From contig NZ_BLAY01000041.1 in assembly GCF_020521235.1 (NCBI RefSeq), positions 1-61,356 on the forward strand: 61,356 nt of DNA, read 5' to 3'. Under the pieces are notes generated by a model. The model saw only the letters and a program-made list of their open reading frames with translations, searched no databases and was not told the origin of the DNA. The stretch is from Microseira wollei NIES-4236 (GTDB lineage: Bacteria > Cyanobacteriota > Cyanobacteriia > Cyanobacteriales > Aerosakkonemataceae). Both the position numbers and the translations under genes were made by a program. Every line of letters begins with the position of its first letter. Within the stretch, counting starts at the first letter, position 1. Positions 34,391 to 42,608 of this stretch are shown piece after piece.

Positions 34391-35143
34391 TCATAACTTC
34401 AGGACGCAATATTGCACACCCGTGTCAAAAATTCTCACACCTCCTCCCTCGGCAACTGTCTGCCGTAATGCCTCGGTATTAGTAACTTTTACACCAGCCA
34501 AATAATCGATTCCCATATGCGCTAAATCTGGCAACCAGGGTACTGTTGGCCCCATCAAAACTAAGTTGGCATTTTGCGACAACTCTACTAAGCGCGGAAA
34601 AGTTTTATTCACAATCGAGGTGGCTGTGAGAAAAACCCAATCGGCTTCTGGTAAGAGATATTCACAGGCAGTATCGGGTAAATCTTGACCGCTCGGTTGA
34701 CGCTCAATTACCGTAATTTCTGTCTCTTGTTCGTACTGAGACAGTCCGGGATAGCGACCAATTACGACTACCCGTTTTCCCCGAATCAACGGTAAAAAAT
34801 GCTCAAAAACAGCGAGGTTCGCCGCACCTTTGGGCGCAATTGGCTGGGCTTTTTCCAATAGCGGTGAAGATGGATTAATCGCTGCATTAATTGCTGCCAT
34901 TCCAACAGTTGCTTGATAACTATCCCAAGAACGCAGCCAGGGGGCTAACTGTGCGATCGCTTTGTTAACCAACGTTCCTGCCCAAGGCAAGGTGCGGGTT
35001 GGCTGCCCCGGACTCATGCACAATCCCATCCCCTCTGCTTGGCAAAATGTCCAGGTTAAACCGATCAATACCTCGCGCACCAATGCCGTCGTTTGACTCG
35101 ACTCCAGCAGTAAATCGTAGATTTCTCGTGGGTGTATTTTCAT
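34391..35143 (-). CDS. DUF364/DUF4213 protein, putative heavy-metal chelation
   Basis: The 250-residue protein has an N-terminal enolase-N-like part (DUF4213: TWTFCQAEGMGLCMSPGQ, TVGMAAINAAIN) and a Rossmann-like DUF364 part (KRVVVIGRYPGLSQY, DWVFLTATSIVNKTFPRLVELS, LMGPTVPWLPDLAHMGIDYLAG). The family is found near metal uptake or cofactor genes, and a metal-binding role is suspected but not proven. It stands alone here. Start ATG at 35143. Confidence 0.85.
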   Translation of the reverse strand: MKIHPREIYDLLLESSQTTALVREVLIGLTWTFCQAEGMGLCMSPGQPTRTLPWAGTLVNKAIAQLAPWLRSWDSYQATVGMAAINAAINPSSPLLEKAQPIAPKGAANLAVFEHFLPLIRGKRVVVIGRYPGLSQYEQETEITVIERQPSGQDLPDTACEYLLPEADWVFLTATSIVNKTFPRLVELSQNANLVLMGPTVPWLPDLAHMGIDYLAGVKVTNTEALRQTVAEGGGVRIFDTGVQYCVLKL

Positions 35144-35331
35144 GCTTCCGTTGGTAAATCAGCACCTAACTTAGTATCTACTTTTCTTTTACTCCCTTCG
35201 CGCTAGAAGACTATCTACATCTTTCTTCTTCCTTCTTCGTGTTCTTCGTGTCTTCGCGGTTTATTAAATAGTTATTCTTACCTAGCGAAGCGAGTAATTT
35301 GTTTAGCTGCACCTATTGCTCTGCCTCTTTC

Positions 35332-35442
35332 TCAGTTAGCAACTGTATTTTGTGTAACGCCTAAAGCATCTGCAAGTTCCTTCTGTGTCAAATGTCGCAG
35401 CTTCCTAAGACGCATCAGAGGCGATGTTGCGGGTTCAGTCAT
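35332..35442 (-). pseudogene. broken XRE regulator, third copy
   Basis: From ATG 35442 the frame reads MTEPATSPLMRLRKLRHLTQ, KELADALGVTQNTVAN and then TGA where its paralogue at 35723-35962 has the Trp of NTVANWERGRAIP. After the stop the sequence continues ERGRAIG for a few codons. A single base change (TGG to TGA) has therefore truncated a close paralogue within the recognition helix region. Confidence 0.85.
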
Positions 35443-35445
35443 GAG

Positions 35446-35715
35446 TTATTCGTCAGGTTGTCGCAAGGGTGGTACGTCATCAGGTATGCCCTCAACGTCT
35501 AACCGCATCGCTTTAGCCAGAGTTTTAGGAGAAACATTTAACTCTCGACACATCGCCAAAAAATGATCGACTCTCGGCAGTTTCCTCCTGTTAGCCCAGT
35601 TGTTGATGCTTAACTCTGTAACGTTTAGCTTCTGGCTTAGTTGCCGTTGAGTTATCCCCGCTGCTTCTATCAGTGTTTGTACGGTTGGTTCGTTGCTATC
35701 AAACGATTTTGTCAT
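35446..35715 (-). CDS. XRE-type helix-turn-helix regulator 1
   Basis: From ATG 35715 the product is 89 residues. TLIEAAGITQRQLSQKLNVTELSINNWANRRKLPRVDHFLAMC is an XRE helix-turn-helix, followed by a helical tail ending MRLDVEGIPDDVPPLRQPDE. It lies 7 bp downstream of the second XRE gene on the same strand and is probably co-transcribed with it. It is a different subtype and not a recent duplicate of its neighbour. No phage genes are nearby. Confidence 0.8.
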   Translation of the reverse strand: MTKSFDSNEPTVQTLIEAAGITQRQLSQKLNVTELSINNWANRRKLPRVDHFLAMCRELNVSPKTLAKAMRLDVEGIPDDVPPLRQPDE

Positions 35716-35722
35716 CTTAATA

Positions 35723-35962
35723 CTATGGATCGGATTGTGTTCCTGACTGCGGCCCAAAATCGTCGGGTAAGTCTTCCAAACCGATCTGCAACAGTTTAAC
35801 CAGGGTTTTGAATTGGCTGGGCGTTAACTTGGGTATTGCTCTGCCTCTTTCCCAGTTCGCAACTGTATTTTCTGTCACGCCTAAAGCATCTGCAAGTTCC
35901 TTTTGTGTCAAATGTCGCAGGGTTCTGAGACGCATCAGCGCTGATAAGGGCTTTTCTGCCAT
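35723..35962 (-). CDS. XRE-type helix-turn-helix regulator 2
   Basis: The 79-residue product is almost entirely one XRE domain: ALMRLRTLRHLTQKELADALGVTENTVANWERGRAIPKLTPSQFKTLVKLLQIG. Its start codon (35960-35962) is only 6 bp from a perfect 14-bp palindrome (35969-35982), one of three similar sites in the spacer, so self-repression is likely. The broken copy at 35332-35442 is its close paralogue. Confidence 0.88.
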   Translation of the reverse strand: MAEKPLSALMRLRTLRHLTQKELADALGVTENTVANWERGRAIPKLTPSQFKTLVKLLQIGLEDLPDDFGPQSGTQSDP

Positions 35963-35967
35963 CTTAA

Positions 35968-36051
35968 CCTAAATTAATTTAGCCTAAACAGGTTGACGGT
36001 TATCCCTAATTTGGTTTAGGCTAGAAAACATCAACCCTAAATCAATTTGGG
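35968..36051. promoter_or_regulatory. three operator-like palindromes in a divergent spacer
   Basis: Site 1 CCTAAATTAATTTAGCC (35968-35984) has a perfect core; site 2 CCTAATTTGGTTTAGG is at 36005-36020; site 3 CCTAAATCAATTTGGG is at 36036-36051. The shared form is CCTAAAT-N2-ATTTRGG, with centres about 37 and 31 bp apart. TTGACG (35993) and TAGGCT (36017), 18 bp apart, could be a rightward promoter covered by site 2. Arrangement and spacing resemble a switch controlled by the adjacent XRE protein. Confidence 0.75.
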
Positions 36052-36172
36052 GATAACGAGCAAAAAAGGCAGGCATCACAACAGGGCGATGCTGTTGGTT
36101 GCTGCTTGCCTTTGCTTTAGTGTCTCATCACGTTCTGCTGTTAGTAACCAACTCAAATCGTCAAGAGGTAAT

Positions 36173-36388
36173 ATGACTCACAACACCTACAAGACAAGTC
36201 TTTTTAACTGGGCAATTTTTCGCTTTGTGAACTGCAAACCCATTGCCGTTGGTCGGTTTCGGAGTCGCAGCGACGCTGAAGGGCATTTGCAAGTGTTGCG
36301 GCGTTTGATACCGGGGGTGGAATTTGCGATCGCATTTATCCCCCCTGAGTCAAATGATTCTGTAACTGTAGGGGCACGGCAACCGTAA
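36173..36388 (+). CDS. small protein downstream of the operator region
   Basis: From ATG 36173 (AGAGGTAAT upstream decides the start) the product is 71 residues: FNWAIFRFVNCKPIAVGRFRSRSDAEGHLQVLRRLIPGVEFAIAFIP. This resembles small cyanobacterial proteins of unknown function in which a 'R-F-R-S-R-x-D-A-E' helix follows a strand. The longer frame from 36047 is less likely because it includes operator site 3. The last residues are encoded by a repeat (GTAGGGGCACGGC). Confidence 0.6.
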   Translation: MTHNTYKTSLFNWAIFRFVNCKPIAVGRFRSRSDAEGHLQVLRRLIPGVEFAIAFIPPESNDSVTVGARQP

Positions 36389-36431
36389 ATATTCGGGTAA
36401 TCCAACAATATCCAGAACGCCGTGCCCCTAC
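36367..36431. repeat. MITE-like element with ends GTAGGGGCACGGC
   Basis: The 13-bp ends GTAGGGGCACGGC (36367) and GCCGTGCCCCTAC (36419) are exact inverted repeats around about 39 bp of unique sequence. The same ends enclose the tandem block at 58637-58757, so it is a family in this genome. The left end overlaps the final codons of the gene before it. Confidence 0.8.
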
Positions 36432-36488
36432 TCGCTGCCTGTGGGGTAAACTAAAAGATTGTGGATTCGCCCATAGGAGAATCTAATC

Positions 36489-37211
36489 TTGCCTACTCTC
36501 GGCGTCAACATCGACCACGTTGCCACAATTCGGCAGGCACGTCGCACGGTAGAACCCGACCCCGTGGCGGCGGCGGTGCTGGCAGAACTTGCAGGTGCCG
36601 ACGGCATTACCGTGCATCTGCGGGAAGATAGACGGCATATCCAAGACCGGGATGTGCGAATCTTGCGGCAAACTGTTCGCACCCATCTAAACTTGGAGAT
36701 GGCGGCGACGGATGAAATGGTGGACTTCGCATTAGACATTAAACCCGATTACGTAACGTTAGTCCCCGAACGTCGCGAAGAAGTCACCACCGAAGGCGGA
36801 CTCGATATCGCCGGACTTATTCCCCGCATCACCGATGTGGTGGCAAAATTACAAGATGCTGGAATCCCGGTCAGCTTGTTTATCGATGCGGATGATGCAC
36901 AAATTGACGCATCTGTCAAGGTGAAAGCCAAATTTATTGAACTGCATACGGGGAAATACGCCGAAGCGCAGGATGAAGCGAGTCGGGAAAAAGAATTAGC
37001 CGTTTTGGCGAAAGGATGCGAAAATGCGATCGCATCCGGTCTGAGAGTGAACGCGGGACACGGACTCACCTACTGGAACGTCTACCCCGTCGCTGCGCTC
37101 AAAGGGATGGAAGAACTCAATATCGGTCACACGATCGTTAGTCGCGCCGTTTTAGTAGGATTAGAACGCGCCGTCCGCGAAATGAAACAAGCAATATTGG
37201 GTAATGGTTAA
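36489..37211 (+). CDS. pdxJ: pyridoxine 5'-phosphate synthase
   Basis: PdxJ joins 1-deoxyxylulose 5-phosphate and 3-amino-2-oxopropyl phosphate, the last ring-forming step of vitamin B6. The 240-residue product starts [16 protein letters not shown] and includes [55 protein letters not shown], and [13 protein letters not shown], all typical. The start is TTG at 36489; AGGAG lies 8 bases before it and no ATG fits the conserved N-terminus. Confidence 0.97.
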   Translation: MPTLGVNIDHVATIRQARRTVEPDPVAAAVLAELAGADGITVHLREDRRHIQDRDVRILRQTVRTHLNLEMAATDEMVDFALDIKPDYVTLVPERREEVTTEGGLDIAGLIPRITDVVAKLQDAGIPVSLFIDADDAQIDASVKVKAKFIELHTGKYAEAQDEASREKELAVLAKGCENAIASGLRVNAGHGLTYWNVYPVAALKGMEELNIGHTIVSRAVLVGLERAVREMKQAILGNG

Positions 37212-37311
37212 TGGCTAATGGCTAATGGCTAATGGGTAAGAAAAAATCAATTAGCAATTAGCAATTAGCAATTAGCAATTACACTTCACCAATTACACTT
37301 CACCAATCACC
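37202..37311. repeat. STRR heptamer runs
   Basis: Three TAATGGC heptamers, then four ATTAGCA heptamers and two copies of AATTACACTTCACC immediately before the next start codon. Confidence 0.85.
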
Positions 37312-37641
37312 ATGACAACTTACTACTACGTCCTAGCAAGCAAACGCTTTTTACTCGAAGAAGAACCCCTGGAAGAAGTTTTGAGGGAGAGAACCCGGAA
37401 CTATCAAGAACAAGAAAAAGAAATCGATTTTTGGCTGGTTGTACAACCCGCTTTTATAGAAGCAGCAACAATGGCAGAAGTTAAAGCCAAGTGTCCCCAA
37501 CCAGCAGCGGCAATTATTTCAACGAATCAGCAATTTATTACTTGGCTGAAATTGCGGTTGGAATATGTGGCAACTGGCGAATTTGAAGCACCCTCCGCTC
37601 AAATTCCCAACCCGCTAGCTTCCCTCGCAGGCGTATCCTGA
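37312..37641 (+). CDS. ycf54: Ycf54 / MgPME-cyclase complex protein
   Basis: Ycf54 assists the oxygen-dependent Mg-protoporphyrin monomethyl ester cyclase that builds ring E of chlorophyll. The 109-residue sequence is typical from the first residue: TTYYYVLASKRFLLEEEPLEEVLRERTRNY, EKEIDFWLVVQPAF, KCPQPAAAIISTNQQFITWLKLRLEYV and the ending PLASLAG. It is a small single-domain protein without a signal. With chlL and chlN it places three chlorophyll genes in this window. Confidence 0.95.
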   Translation: MTTYYYVLASKRFLLEEEPLEEVLRERTRNYQEQEKEIDFWLVVQPAFIEAATMAEVKAKCPQPAAAIISTNQQFITWLKLRLEYVATGEFEAPSAQIPNPLASLAGVS

Positions 37642-37654
37642 AAAATTTTATCTT

Positions 37655-37762
37655 GGGTAATGGGTAATGGCGTTTCCAGGCAAGTTCCAGGGAACTAGGG
37701 TAATGGTAAAAATCCAATTACCAATTACCAATTACCAATTACCAATTACCAATTCACCAGTT
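37655..37762. repeat. STRR runs ahead of a secreted protein gene
   Basis: TGGGTAATGGGTAATGG and five ACCAATT heptamers, with an imperfect CCAGG palindrome between them. An apparent upstream extension of the next gene is made only of this repeat. Confidence 0.8.
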
Positions 37763-38488
37763 ATGCATCAAACTTGTTTCATCAGGGTAGCGCAATCTAT
37801 TTTAGGGTCAACCTTGCTAGCGACGGCTGGGTTGGCTGTTAAAATAGATGCTGCTGTGGCTCAGTCTTCAATTCCCAATTGTCAATTGCCTCAACCGGGC
37901 GAGTATTTATTGTTGGTGGAAAGCAAGACACCCCGGACTCGCGAGTTGGTGCGACAAACCGTGCCAAATACTACCAACGTTACTCTGTGTAGATATTCAG
38001 ACAATGTAGTGACGCGCATTGGTGGGTTTGCTGACGCAGAGGAAGTGCAAAAATGGGTGCGTTACTTAAATGATATTGTCGGGTTGCAAGCTTTCCTTGT
38101 GGAACCCCCTGTAGTGGTTCAAACTGCTAGGGAAACACCGAGTCAAAGCGGGGTGACGACGGTGGGACAGGTGCGAGAACAAACGGTAGTATCTCAGAAT
38201 ATACCTGCTTTTAATCCTCAACCCTTGGGAAGGGGTTATGCGATATTGGTAGATTTCTTTAACAAACCGGAAATTGCCGAACAGGTACAGCGACTGGTAG
38301 GGAAGGAAGTGGGTTTAGTTTCCTTCGCGCAACGTCCTTATTTATTGGTGCTGCATACAACTAACGATAAGAATGCGACGAATACATTTGAGTTGCTATC
38401 GGAGCGCGGCTTTTTTGCGATGATGGTAGATGGTCGGCAGGTGACCTTATTGCGAGCGCAAGTTTTACCGAACCAGCCAAGAAATTAA
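37763..38488 (+). CDS. exported protein with SPOR-like repeats
   Basis: From ATG 37763 the product is 241 residues. A signal peptide spans about residues 6-30 (AQSILGSTLLATAGLAVKIDAAVAQ). Then two halves have the same theme: GEYLLLVESKTPRTRELVRQ ... GFADAEEVQKWVRYLND and GYAILVDFFNKPEIAEQVQRLV ... LLSERGFFAMMVDG, which looks like two SPOR-like beta-alpha units. SPOR domains bind peptidoglycan stripped of stem peptides, but the match is weak. Function unknown; conserved type in cyanobacteria. Confidence 0.7.
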   Translation: MHQTCFIRVAQSILGSTLLATAGLAVKIDAAVAQSSIPNCQLPQPGEYLLLVESKTPRTRELVRQTVPNTTNVTLCRYSDNVVTRIGGFADAEEVQKWVRYLNDIVGLQAFLVEPPVVVQTARETPSQSGVTTVGQVREQTVVSQNIPAFNPQPLGRGYAILVDFFNKPEIAEQVQRLVGKEVGLVSFAQRPYLLVLHTTNDKNATNTFELLSERGFFAMMVDGRQVTLLRAQVLPNQPRN

Positions 38489-38491
38489 AAT

Positions 38492-38947
38492 TTAATATGC
38501 TGGTGCAGCTAGCCAGGAAATCGTCACGCCCAACACCGATCCTACAATTACTTGAACCGGCGTGTGACCGAGCAATTCCTTGAGTCGATCTTCGCTAAAG
38601 GTAGGGTGTTCGCGGAATAATTCATCAATCATTTGATTGAGGATGCGCGCTTGCTTACCCGCCGCCTGACGGACTCCGGCGGCATCGTACATGACAATGA
38701 TGGCGAAAATGGTGGCAATGGCAAATTCGGGAGACGCCCATCCCACCGTCTGTCCTACACCTGCTGCTAAACAGGTTACCAAAGCCGAATGGGCGCTGGG
38801 CATTCCGCCAGTCGTCGTCAAAACGCGCAAACTTACCTTGCCGTGTCGGGCAAGTTCGACGATGATTTTAGACAGTTGAGCGATGAGACAGGCTATAAGA
38901 GCAACCACCAGCACGTGGTTGTCTAAAATTTTACCAAAGTCCTGCAT
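38492..38947 (-). CDS. DUF212 divergent PAP2-family membrane protein
   Basis: The 151-residue protein has four hydrophobic segments and the DUF212 signature: KIIVELARHGKVSLRVLTTTGGMPSAHSALVTCLA, followed by VMYDAAGVRQAAGKQARILNQM and LKELLGHTPVQVIVGSVLG. The family is related to type 2 phosphatidic acid phosphatases, but its reaction in cyanobacteria is not known. It lies 57 bp downstream of crtE on the same strand and may be co-transcribed with it. Confidence 0.93.
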   Translation of the reverse strand: MQDFGKILDNHVLVVALIACLIAQLSKIIVELARHGKVSLRVLTTTGGMPSAHSALVTCLAAGVGQTVGWASPEFAIATIFAIIVMYDAAGVRQAAGKQARILNQMIDELFREHPTFSEDRLKELLGHTPVQVIVGSVLGVTISWLAAPAY

Positions 38948-39004
38948 ATCGATTTGGGGTTTTGGATTTTGGATTTTAAATTATCCGGATTAAAGCGGTT
39001 GTTT

Positions 39005-39958
39005 TTAGTGCGTGCGGCTAGTAATAAAATCAGCCAGCGCCTGTAGCGGTTGAGCTTTTTCAGCAAAGGGTGCTAATTCCGCCTTAGCATCCTCAACCAA
39101 TTGCTTCGCTTGTTGGCGCGATTCTTCTAACCCCCAAAGACTGGGATAGGTTGCCTTTTTCGCTTGCAGGTCTTTACCTGCGGTTTTGCCCAACTCGGCG
39201 CGAGTTGCGGTGATATCCAAAATATCATCCACAATTTGAAACGCCAGCCCAATATTTTGAGCATAACGGGACAGGCGTTGCAAATCGGCAGCGGATGCGC
39301 CTGCCAAAATACCGCCGCAAACTACGCTAGCTTCTAGCAGCGCCCCGGTTTTGTGGGTGTGGATAAAATGCAGCGTTTCTAGGGTTGTATCAGTGCGTCC
39401 CTCGCATTCTAAGTCAACCACTTGACCGCCGACTAAACCCGCCGCCCCGACGGCACGCCCCAAACGGGCAATTACCTTTAAAAGTTGTTCGGCGGGTACG
39501 TTTTTAGTTTCCTCAACTACATGCTCAAAAGCGTAGGCTAACAAACCATCTCCAGCCAAAATCGCGATATCATCACCGTAAACTTTATGATTGGTCAGAC
39601 GCCCCCGCCGATAATCGTCATTATCCATCGCGGGTAGGTCGTCGTGGATCAGCGACATCGTGTGAATCATTTCCAGGGCGCAAGCAGTTGGCATCGCCAT
39701 TTCCACCGTCCCCCCGGTGAGTTCGCAGGTAGCGAGACAGAGAATGGGGCGTAGGCGCTTTCCACCCGCCAGCAGGGAATAGCGCATCGACTCGTATATT
39801 TTTTCAGGATAGATGACGGGGAAGGCACGATCCAAAGCTGCCTCCACCAAAGCCTGTCGCTGGTTCAGATAAGCTGATAAATCAAAGGTTGGAGATTCCC
39901 CTGTTGGCGAATGCCGATCGTCCGTAACTACCATCCCTGGATTCCTTACGTTTGTCAT
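39005..39958 (-). CDS. crtE: geranylgeranyl diphosphate synthase
   Basis: The enzyme extends isoprenyl diphosphates to C20 for carotenoids, chlorophyll phytyl chains and quinones. The 317-residue protein has the first Asp-rich motif [14 protein letters not shown] near residue 107 with two residues between the Asps in the bacterial type II manner, and the second motif [10 protein letters not shown] near 230, plus GGKRLRPIL. The N-terminus before residue 25 is probably flexible; MVVTDD at residue 9 is an alternative start. Confidence 0.95.
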   Translation of the reverse strand: MTNVRNPGMVVTDDRHSPTGESPTFDLSAYLNQRQALVEAALDRAFPVIYPEKIYESMRYSLLAGGKRLRPILCLATCELTGGTVEMAMPTACALEMIHTMSLIHDDLPAMDNDDYRRGRLTNHKVYGDDIAILAGDGLLAYAFEHVVEETKNVPAEQLLKVIARLGRAVGAAGLVGGQVVDLECEGRTDTTLETLHFIHTHKTGALLEASVVCGGILAGASAADLQRLSRYAQNIGLAFQIVDDILDITATRAELGKTAGKDLQAKKATYPSLWGLEESRQQAKQLVEDAKAELAPFAEKAQPLQALADFITSRTH

Positions 39959-39984
39959 TTCCGTACCAATTTTACAGGTGATTG

Positions 39985-40092
39985 GTAATTGGTAATTGGT
40001 AATTGCTAATTGCTAATTGCTAATTGCTAATTGCTGGTTGGTCATTAAGCTATCGGTCGAATTTTTACCCATTAGCGATTACCCATTACCCA
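39985..40092. repeat. STRR heptamers between folD and crtE
   Basis: ATTGGTA and TTGCTAA heptamers in five to six imperfect copies, then TTACCCA repeats abutting the stop codon of folD. Confidence 0.8.
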
Positions 40093-40965
40093 TTACCGCT
40101 TTTGGCTATAACTCCACACTGTATTTTGCAACAGCATGGCGACGGTCATCGGGCCAATGCCGCCGGGAACGGGGGTAATAGAAGAGGCGACGCAAAGCAC
40201 CCCCTCAAACTGGACATCTCCCACGAGGCGGGAATTACCCGCGTCATCGGTAACGCGATTAATGCCAACATCCACGACTACGGCGTTTGGTTTGACCATT
40301 TCAGGGGTGACCAAATTGGGACGCCCTACTGCCGCAATTAGGATATCGGCACTGCGGGTGATGTCGGGTAGGTTTTGCGATCGCGAGTGAGCGATCGTTA
40401 CCGTCGCATCCGCTTCTAGCAGCATCAAAGCCATTGGCTTGCCCACTAAAATACTACGCCCAAGGATGACCGCTTGTTTCCCTTTTAATTCAATTTCATA
40501 TTCTTGCAGGAGGCGCATGACGCCTGCGGGGGTGCAACTGCGTAAACCGGATTCTCCCCGCACCAGACGCCCCAAATTAACCGGATGGAGTCCGTCGGCG
40601 TCTTTATCGGGTGCGATCGCGTGCAGCAGTGCTACGCTATCCAAGTGGGGCGGTAAAGGCAGTTGAACTAAAATCCCATCTACCCGTTCATCCTGATTCA
40701 GAGATTGAATCACTTGCTCTAATTCGCCAAAAGCAGTTTCGGCGGGAAAATGCTTGCCAAACGAAGCAATCCCGATTTTTTGGCAAGCGCGCTCTTTATT
40801 GCGCACGTAGGCGGCGCTAGCGGGGTTATCGCCTACCATTAGCACCGCTAGACCCGGCGGACGCCCAATTTCAGCTTGTAACGACTGAATTTGATCGGCA
40901 AGTTCAGCGTAAATTTTTTGGGCGAGGGCTTTACCGTCTAGGATTTGGGCAACTTTTGTATCCAT
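40093..40965 (-). CDS. folD: methylenetetrahydrofolate dehydrogenase/cyclohydrolase
   Basis: FolD interconverts methylene-, methenyl- and formyl-tetrahydrofolate with NADP. The 290-residue protein has the substrate region [17 protein letters not shown] with the conserved Lys, [10 protein letters not shown], the dinucleotide motif [16 protein letters not shown] and the C-terminal signature [15 protein letters not shown]. Length is normal. Start ATG at 40965, upstream of the tnpB region on the same strand as the small RHH gene. Confidence 0.97.
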   Translation of the reverse strand: MDTKVAQILDGKALAQKIYAELADQIQSLQAEIGRPPGLAVLMVGDNPASAAYVRNKERACQKIGIASFGKHFPAETAFGELEQVIQSLNQDERVDGILVQLPLPPHLDSVALLHAIAPDKDADGLHPVNLGRLVRGESGLRSCTPAGVMRLLQEYEIELKGKQAVILGRSILVGKPMALMLLEADATVTIAHSRSQNLPDITRSADILIAAVGRPNLVTPEMVKPNAVVVDVGINRVTDDAGNSRLVGDVQFEGVLCVASSITPVPGGIGPMTVAMLLQNTVWSYSQKR

Positions 40966-41065
40966 CTAGATCTCCGGGGTACTCCCGCCACATCGGTACT
41001 CCGATTGGCGGTGATGGGGGAATTGAGCGGCAGTCCTAGGGGATCGATGCCGCGTAGACTGCCAG

Positions 41066-41212
41066 TTAACTGTCTGTTTCATGTTTTATTTTCCTCTTCA
41101 GATTTCTAATAAATTCTCTAATCACATCTGTCTGGGTTCTGTTTTCCTGTTCACAATAAGCTTTCAACGTTTCTAGATCGGACTCAGGAAGTCGAATATT
41201 AAAGGTTTTCAT
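41066..41212 (-). CDS. ribbon-helix-helix (CopG-like) small protein
   Basis: A 48-codon gene too short for most gene finders: MKTFNIRLPESDLETLKAYC, then EQENRTQTDVIREFIRNLKRK and KIKHETDS. The strand FNIRLPESDLETLK and the helix-turn-helix QTDVIREFIRNL are typical of Arc/CopG DNA-binding proteins. It diverges from tnpB with 37 bp between the two start codons, and that gap holds a perfect inverted repeat. Such small genes accompany some cyanobacterial tnpB loci. A repressor of its own and tnpB's promoter is the simple reading. Confidence 0.85.
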   Translation of the reverse strand: MKTFNIRLPESDLETLKAYCEQENRTQTDVIREFIRNLKRKIKHETDS

Positions 41213-41221
41213 TTGAAAGGT

Positions 41222-41240
41222 GTAACGATATTTGCGTTAC
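41222..41240. promoter_or_regulatory. inverted repeat GTAACG-N7-CGTTAC
   Basis: A perfect 6-bp inverted repeat with a 7-bp spacer (41222-41227 and 41235-41240) lies 10 bp upstream of both start codons, where it would block ribosome and promoter access. Ribbon-helix-helix dimers bind repeats of this size, so it is a good operator candidate for the adjacent protein. Confidence 0.7.
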
Positions 41241-41249
41241 AATACTATC

Positions 41250-42512
41250 ATGCTACTCACCTACCAGTACAAAATCAAGCCCACAGAATCACAGGCGGCA
41301 ACTATGGCGATCTGGGGTGAGTTATTGCGTAGGCACTGGAACTATGCGCTGGGACAACGATTGGATTGGCTCAACAGAACCCGTTCGCCAATTGATCGTT
41401 GCAGCCTTGTTCTAGAGCGAATTGGTGAGATTCCAGGACGGGTTGATTACTACACTCAAGCATCGGAGTTACGCCAAACGAAACAACTGTTTCCCGAATA
41501 CAAAGACATCTATGCAGACTGCCAGCAGCAAAACCTGATGCGGCTCGATAAAGCCTGGAAGCGATGGCTAGTGCCTGACAAGAACGGCAAAAGAGGAGGC
41601 AGACCGCGGTTCAAGAAACAAGGTGATATCTGCTCATTCACCTTTCCAAGGGTGAACTGCCTTAAAGCAGGAGCTACTTTCACAGGCAACCGCTTAAAGC
41701 TCTCCAAGATTGGTGAAATCGAGGTGATTTTGCATCGCCCAATCCCTGATGGCTTCACTTTGAAGCAAGCCACGATTCTGCACAAAGCAGATGGCTGGTA
41801 CATCAGCTTTTCACTAGAAGATGGCGCGGTTCCCTCGCCGCTGCCTGTGGATGAACTCAAGTCTGCTGTAGGCATAGATGTTGGGTTAGAAAAGTTTTTA
41901 GCAACATCGGACGGGCAAGCGGTTGAGATTGGGCAGTTCTACCGCAAGTCTCAAAAACGCTTAGCCCGTCAGCAGCGGCAACTGGCAAGGAAACAGAAGG
42001 GGTCGAACAACTACCGCAAGCAAGCGAACAAAGTAGCGCGATTGCATCTGCACACAGGTCGTCAGCGCAAAGACTTTCACTATCAGGTGGCACATTGGCT
42101 TTGCGCGACCTATGACCTGATCGCGTTTGAGAACTTGAACATCAGAGGACTTGCCAGAACCCGATTGGCAAAGTCGATACTGGATGCCGCTTGGGGCGCA
42201 TTCCTTTCCATCCTGCAAGCAGTGGCGGTAAAGCGCGGTAAGTGGGCAATGGAAGGCAACGCCAGAGGAACCAGCATAGAATGTTCTCGCTGTGGTGAAC
42301 GGGTTGAGAAGACGCTGAAAGATAGGGTTCATAGCTGTAGCTGTGGGCTAGTAATTGACCGTGATGTGAACAGCGGCATCAACATTTTGAATCGAGTACA
42401 ACGGACGCTTGGACTAGCGTTTGCTGGCTGTGGAGGATACTCGGATGCGAGTCCTGTGAAACAGCAACTCTCATTTGTGAATTTGAGAAGCCCCCGCTAC
42501 ACCGAAGGTTAG
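41250..42512 (+). CDS. tnpB: TnpB-type RNA-guided nuclease / IS200-IS605 family accessory transposase
   Basis: TnpB is the RNA-guided DNA nuclease ancestral to Cas12, encoded by IS605-like elements. From ATG 41250 (MLLTYQYKIKPTESQ) the product is 420 residues. The RuvC acidic residues look intact: GIDVGLEKF, IAFENLNIRGL and VIDRDVNSGINI. The zinc part CSRCGERVEKTLKDRVHSCSCG has four cysteines, with C-x-C instead of the usual C-x-x-C in the second pair. There is no tnpA beside it, so it cannot move alone. The stop falls within the 3' hairpin sequence of the element. Confidence 0.93.
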   Translation: MLLTYQYKIKPTESQAATMAIWGELLRRHWNYALGQRLDWLNRTRSPIDRCSLVLERIGEIPGRVDYYTQASELRQTKQLFPEYKDIYADCQQQNLMRLDKAWKRWLVPDKNGKRGGRPRFKKQGDICSFTFPRVNCLKAGATFTGNRLKLSKIGEIEVILHRPIPDGFTLKQATILHKADGWYISFSLEDGAVPSPLPVDELKSAVGIDVGLEKFLATSDGQAVEIGQFYRKSQKRLARQQRQLARKQKGSNNYRKQANKVARLHLHTGRQRKDFHYQVAHWLCATYDLIAFENLNIRGLARTRLAKSILDAAWGAFLSILQAVAVKRGKWAMEGNARGTSIECSRCGERVEKTLKDRVHSCSCGLVIDRDVNSGINILNRVQRTLGLAFAGCGGYSDASPVKQQLSFVNLRSPRYTEG

Positions 42513-42525
42513 CGGTGGGAGTTGT
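42470..42525 (+). ncRNA. probable 3' end of the TnpB guide (omega) RNA
   Basis: In tnpB elements the guide RNA scaffold overlaps the 3' end of the gene and ends at the element's right end. Here CCCGCTA (42494) pairs with TAGCGGTGGG (42511) around CACCGAAGGT, spanning the stop codon, as in other tnpB ends. If the element ends at about GGTGGGAG (42519), the guide would be the bases starting TTGTCACCAGC. The 5' limit cannot be seen. Confidence 0.5.
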
Positions 42526-42608
42526 CACCAGCTTCCAGAAATGCTGGTGCTTGCGTTACTGTCTTTAACAGCAAGCAAATAATATCCTAGTTTCGCAGAT
42601 TAATCAAA

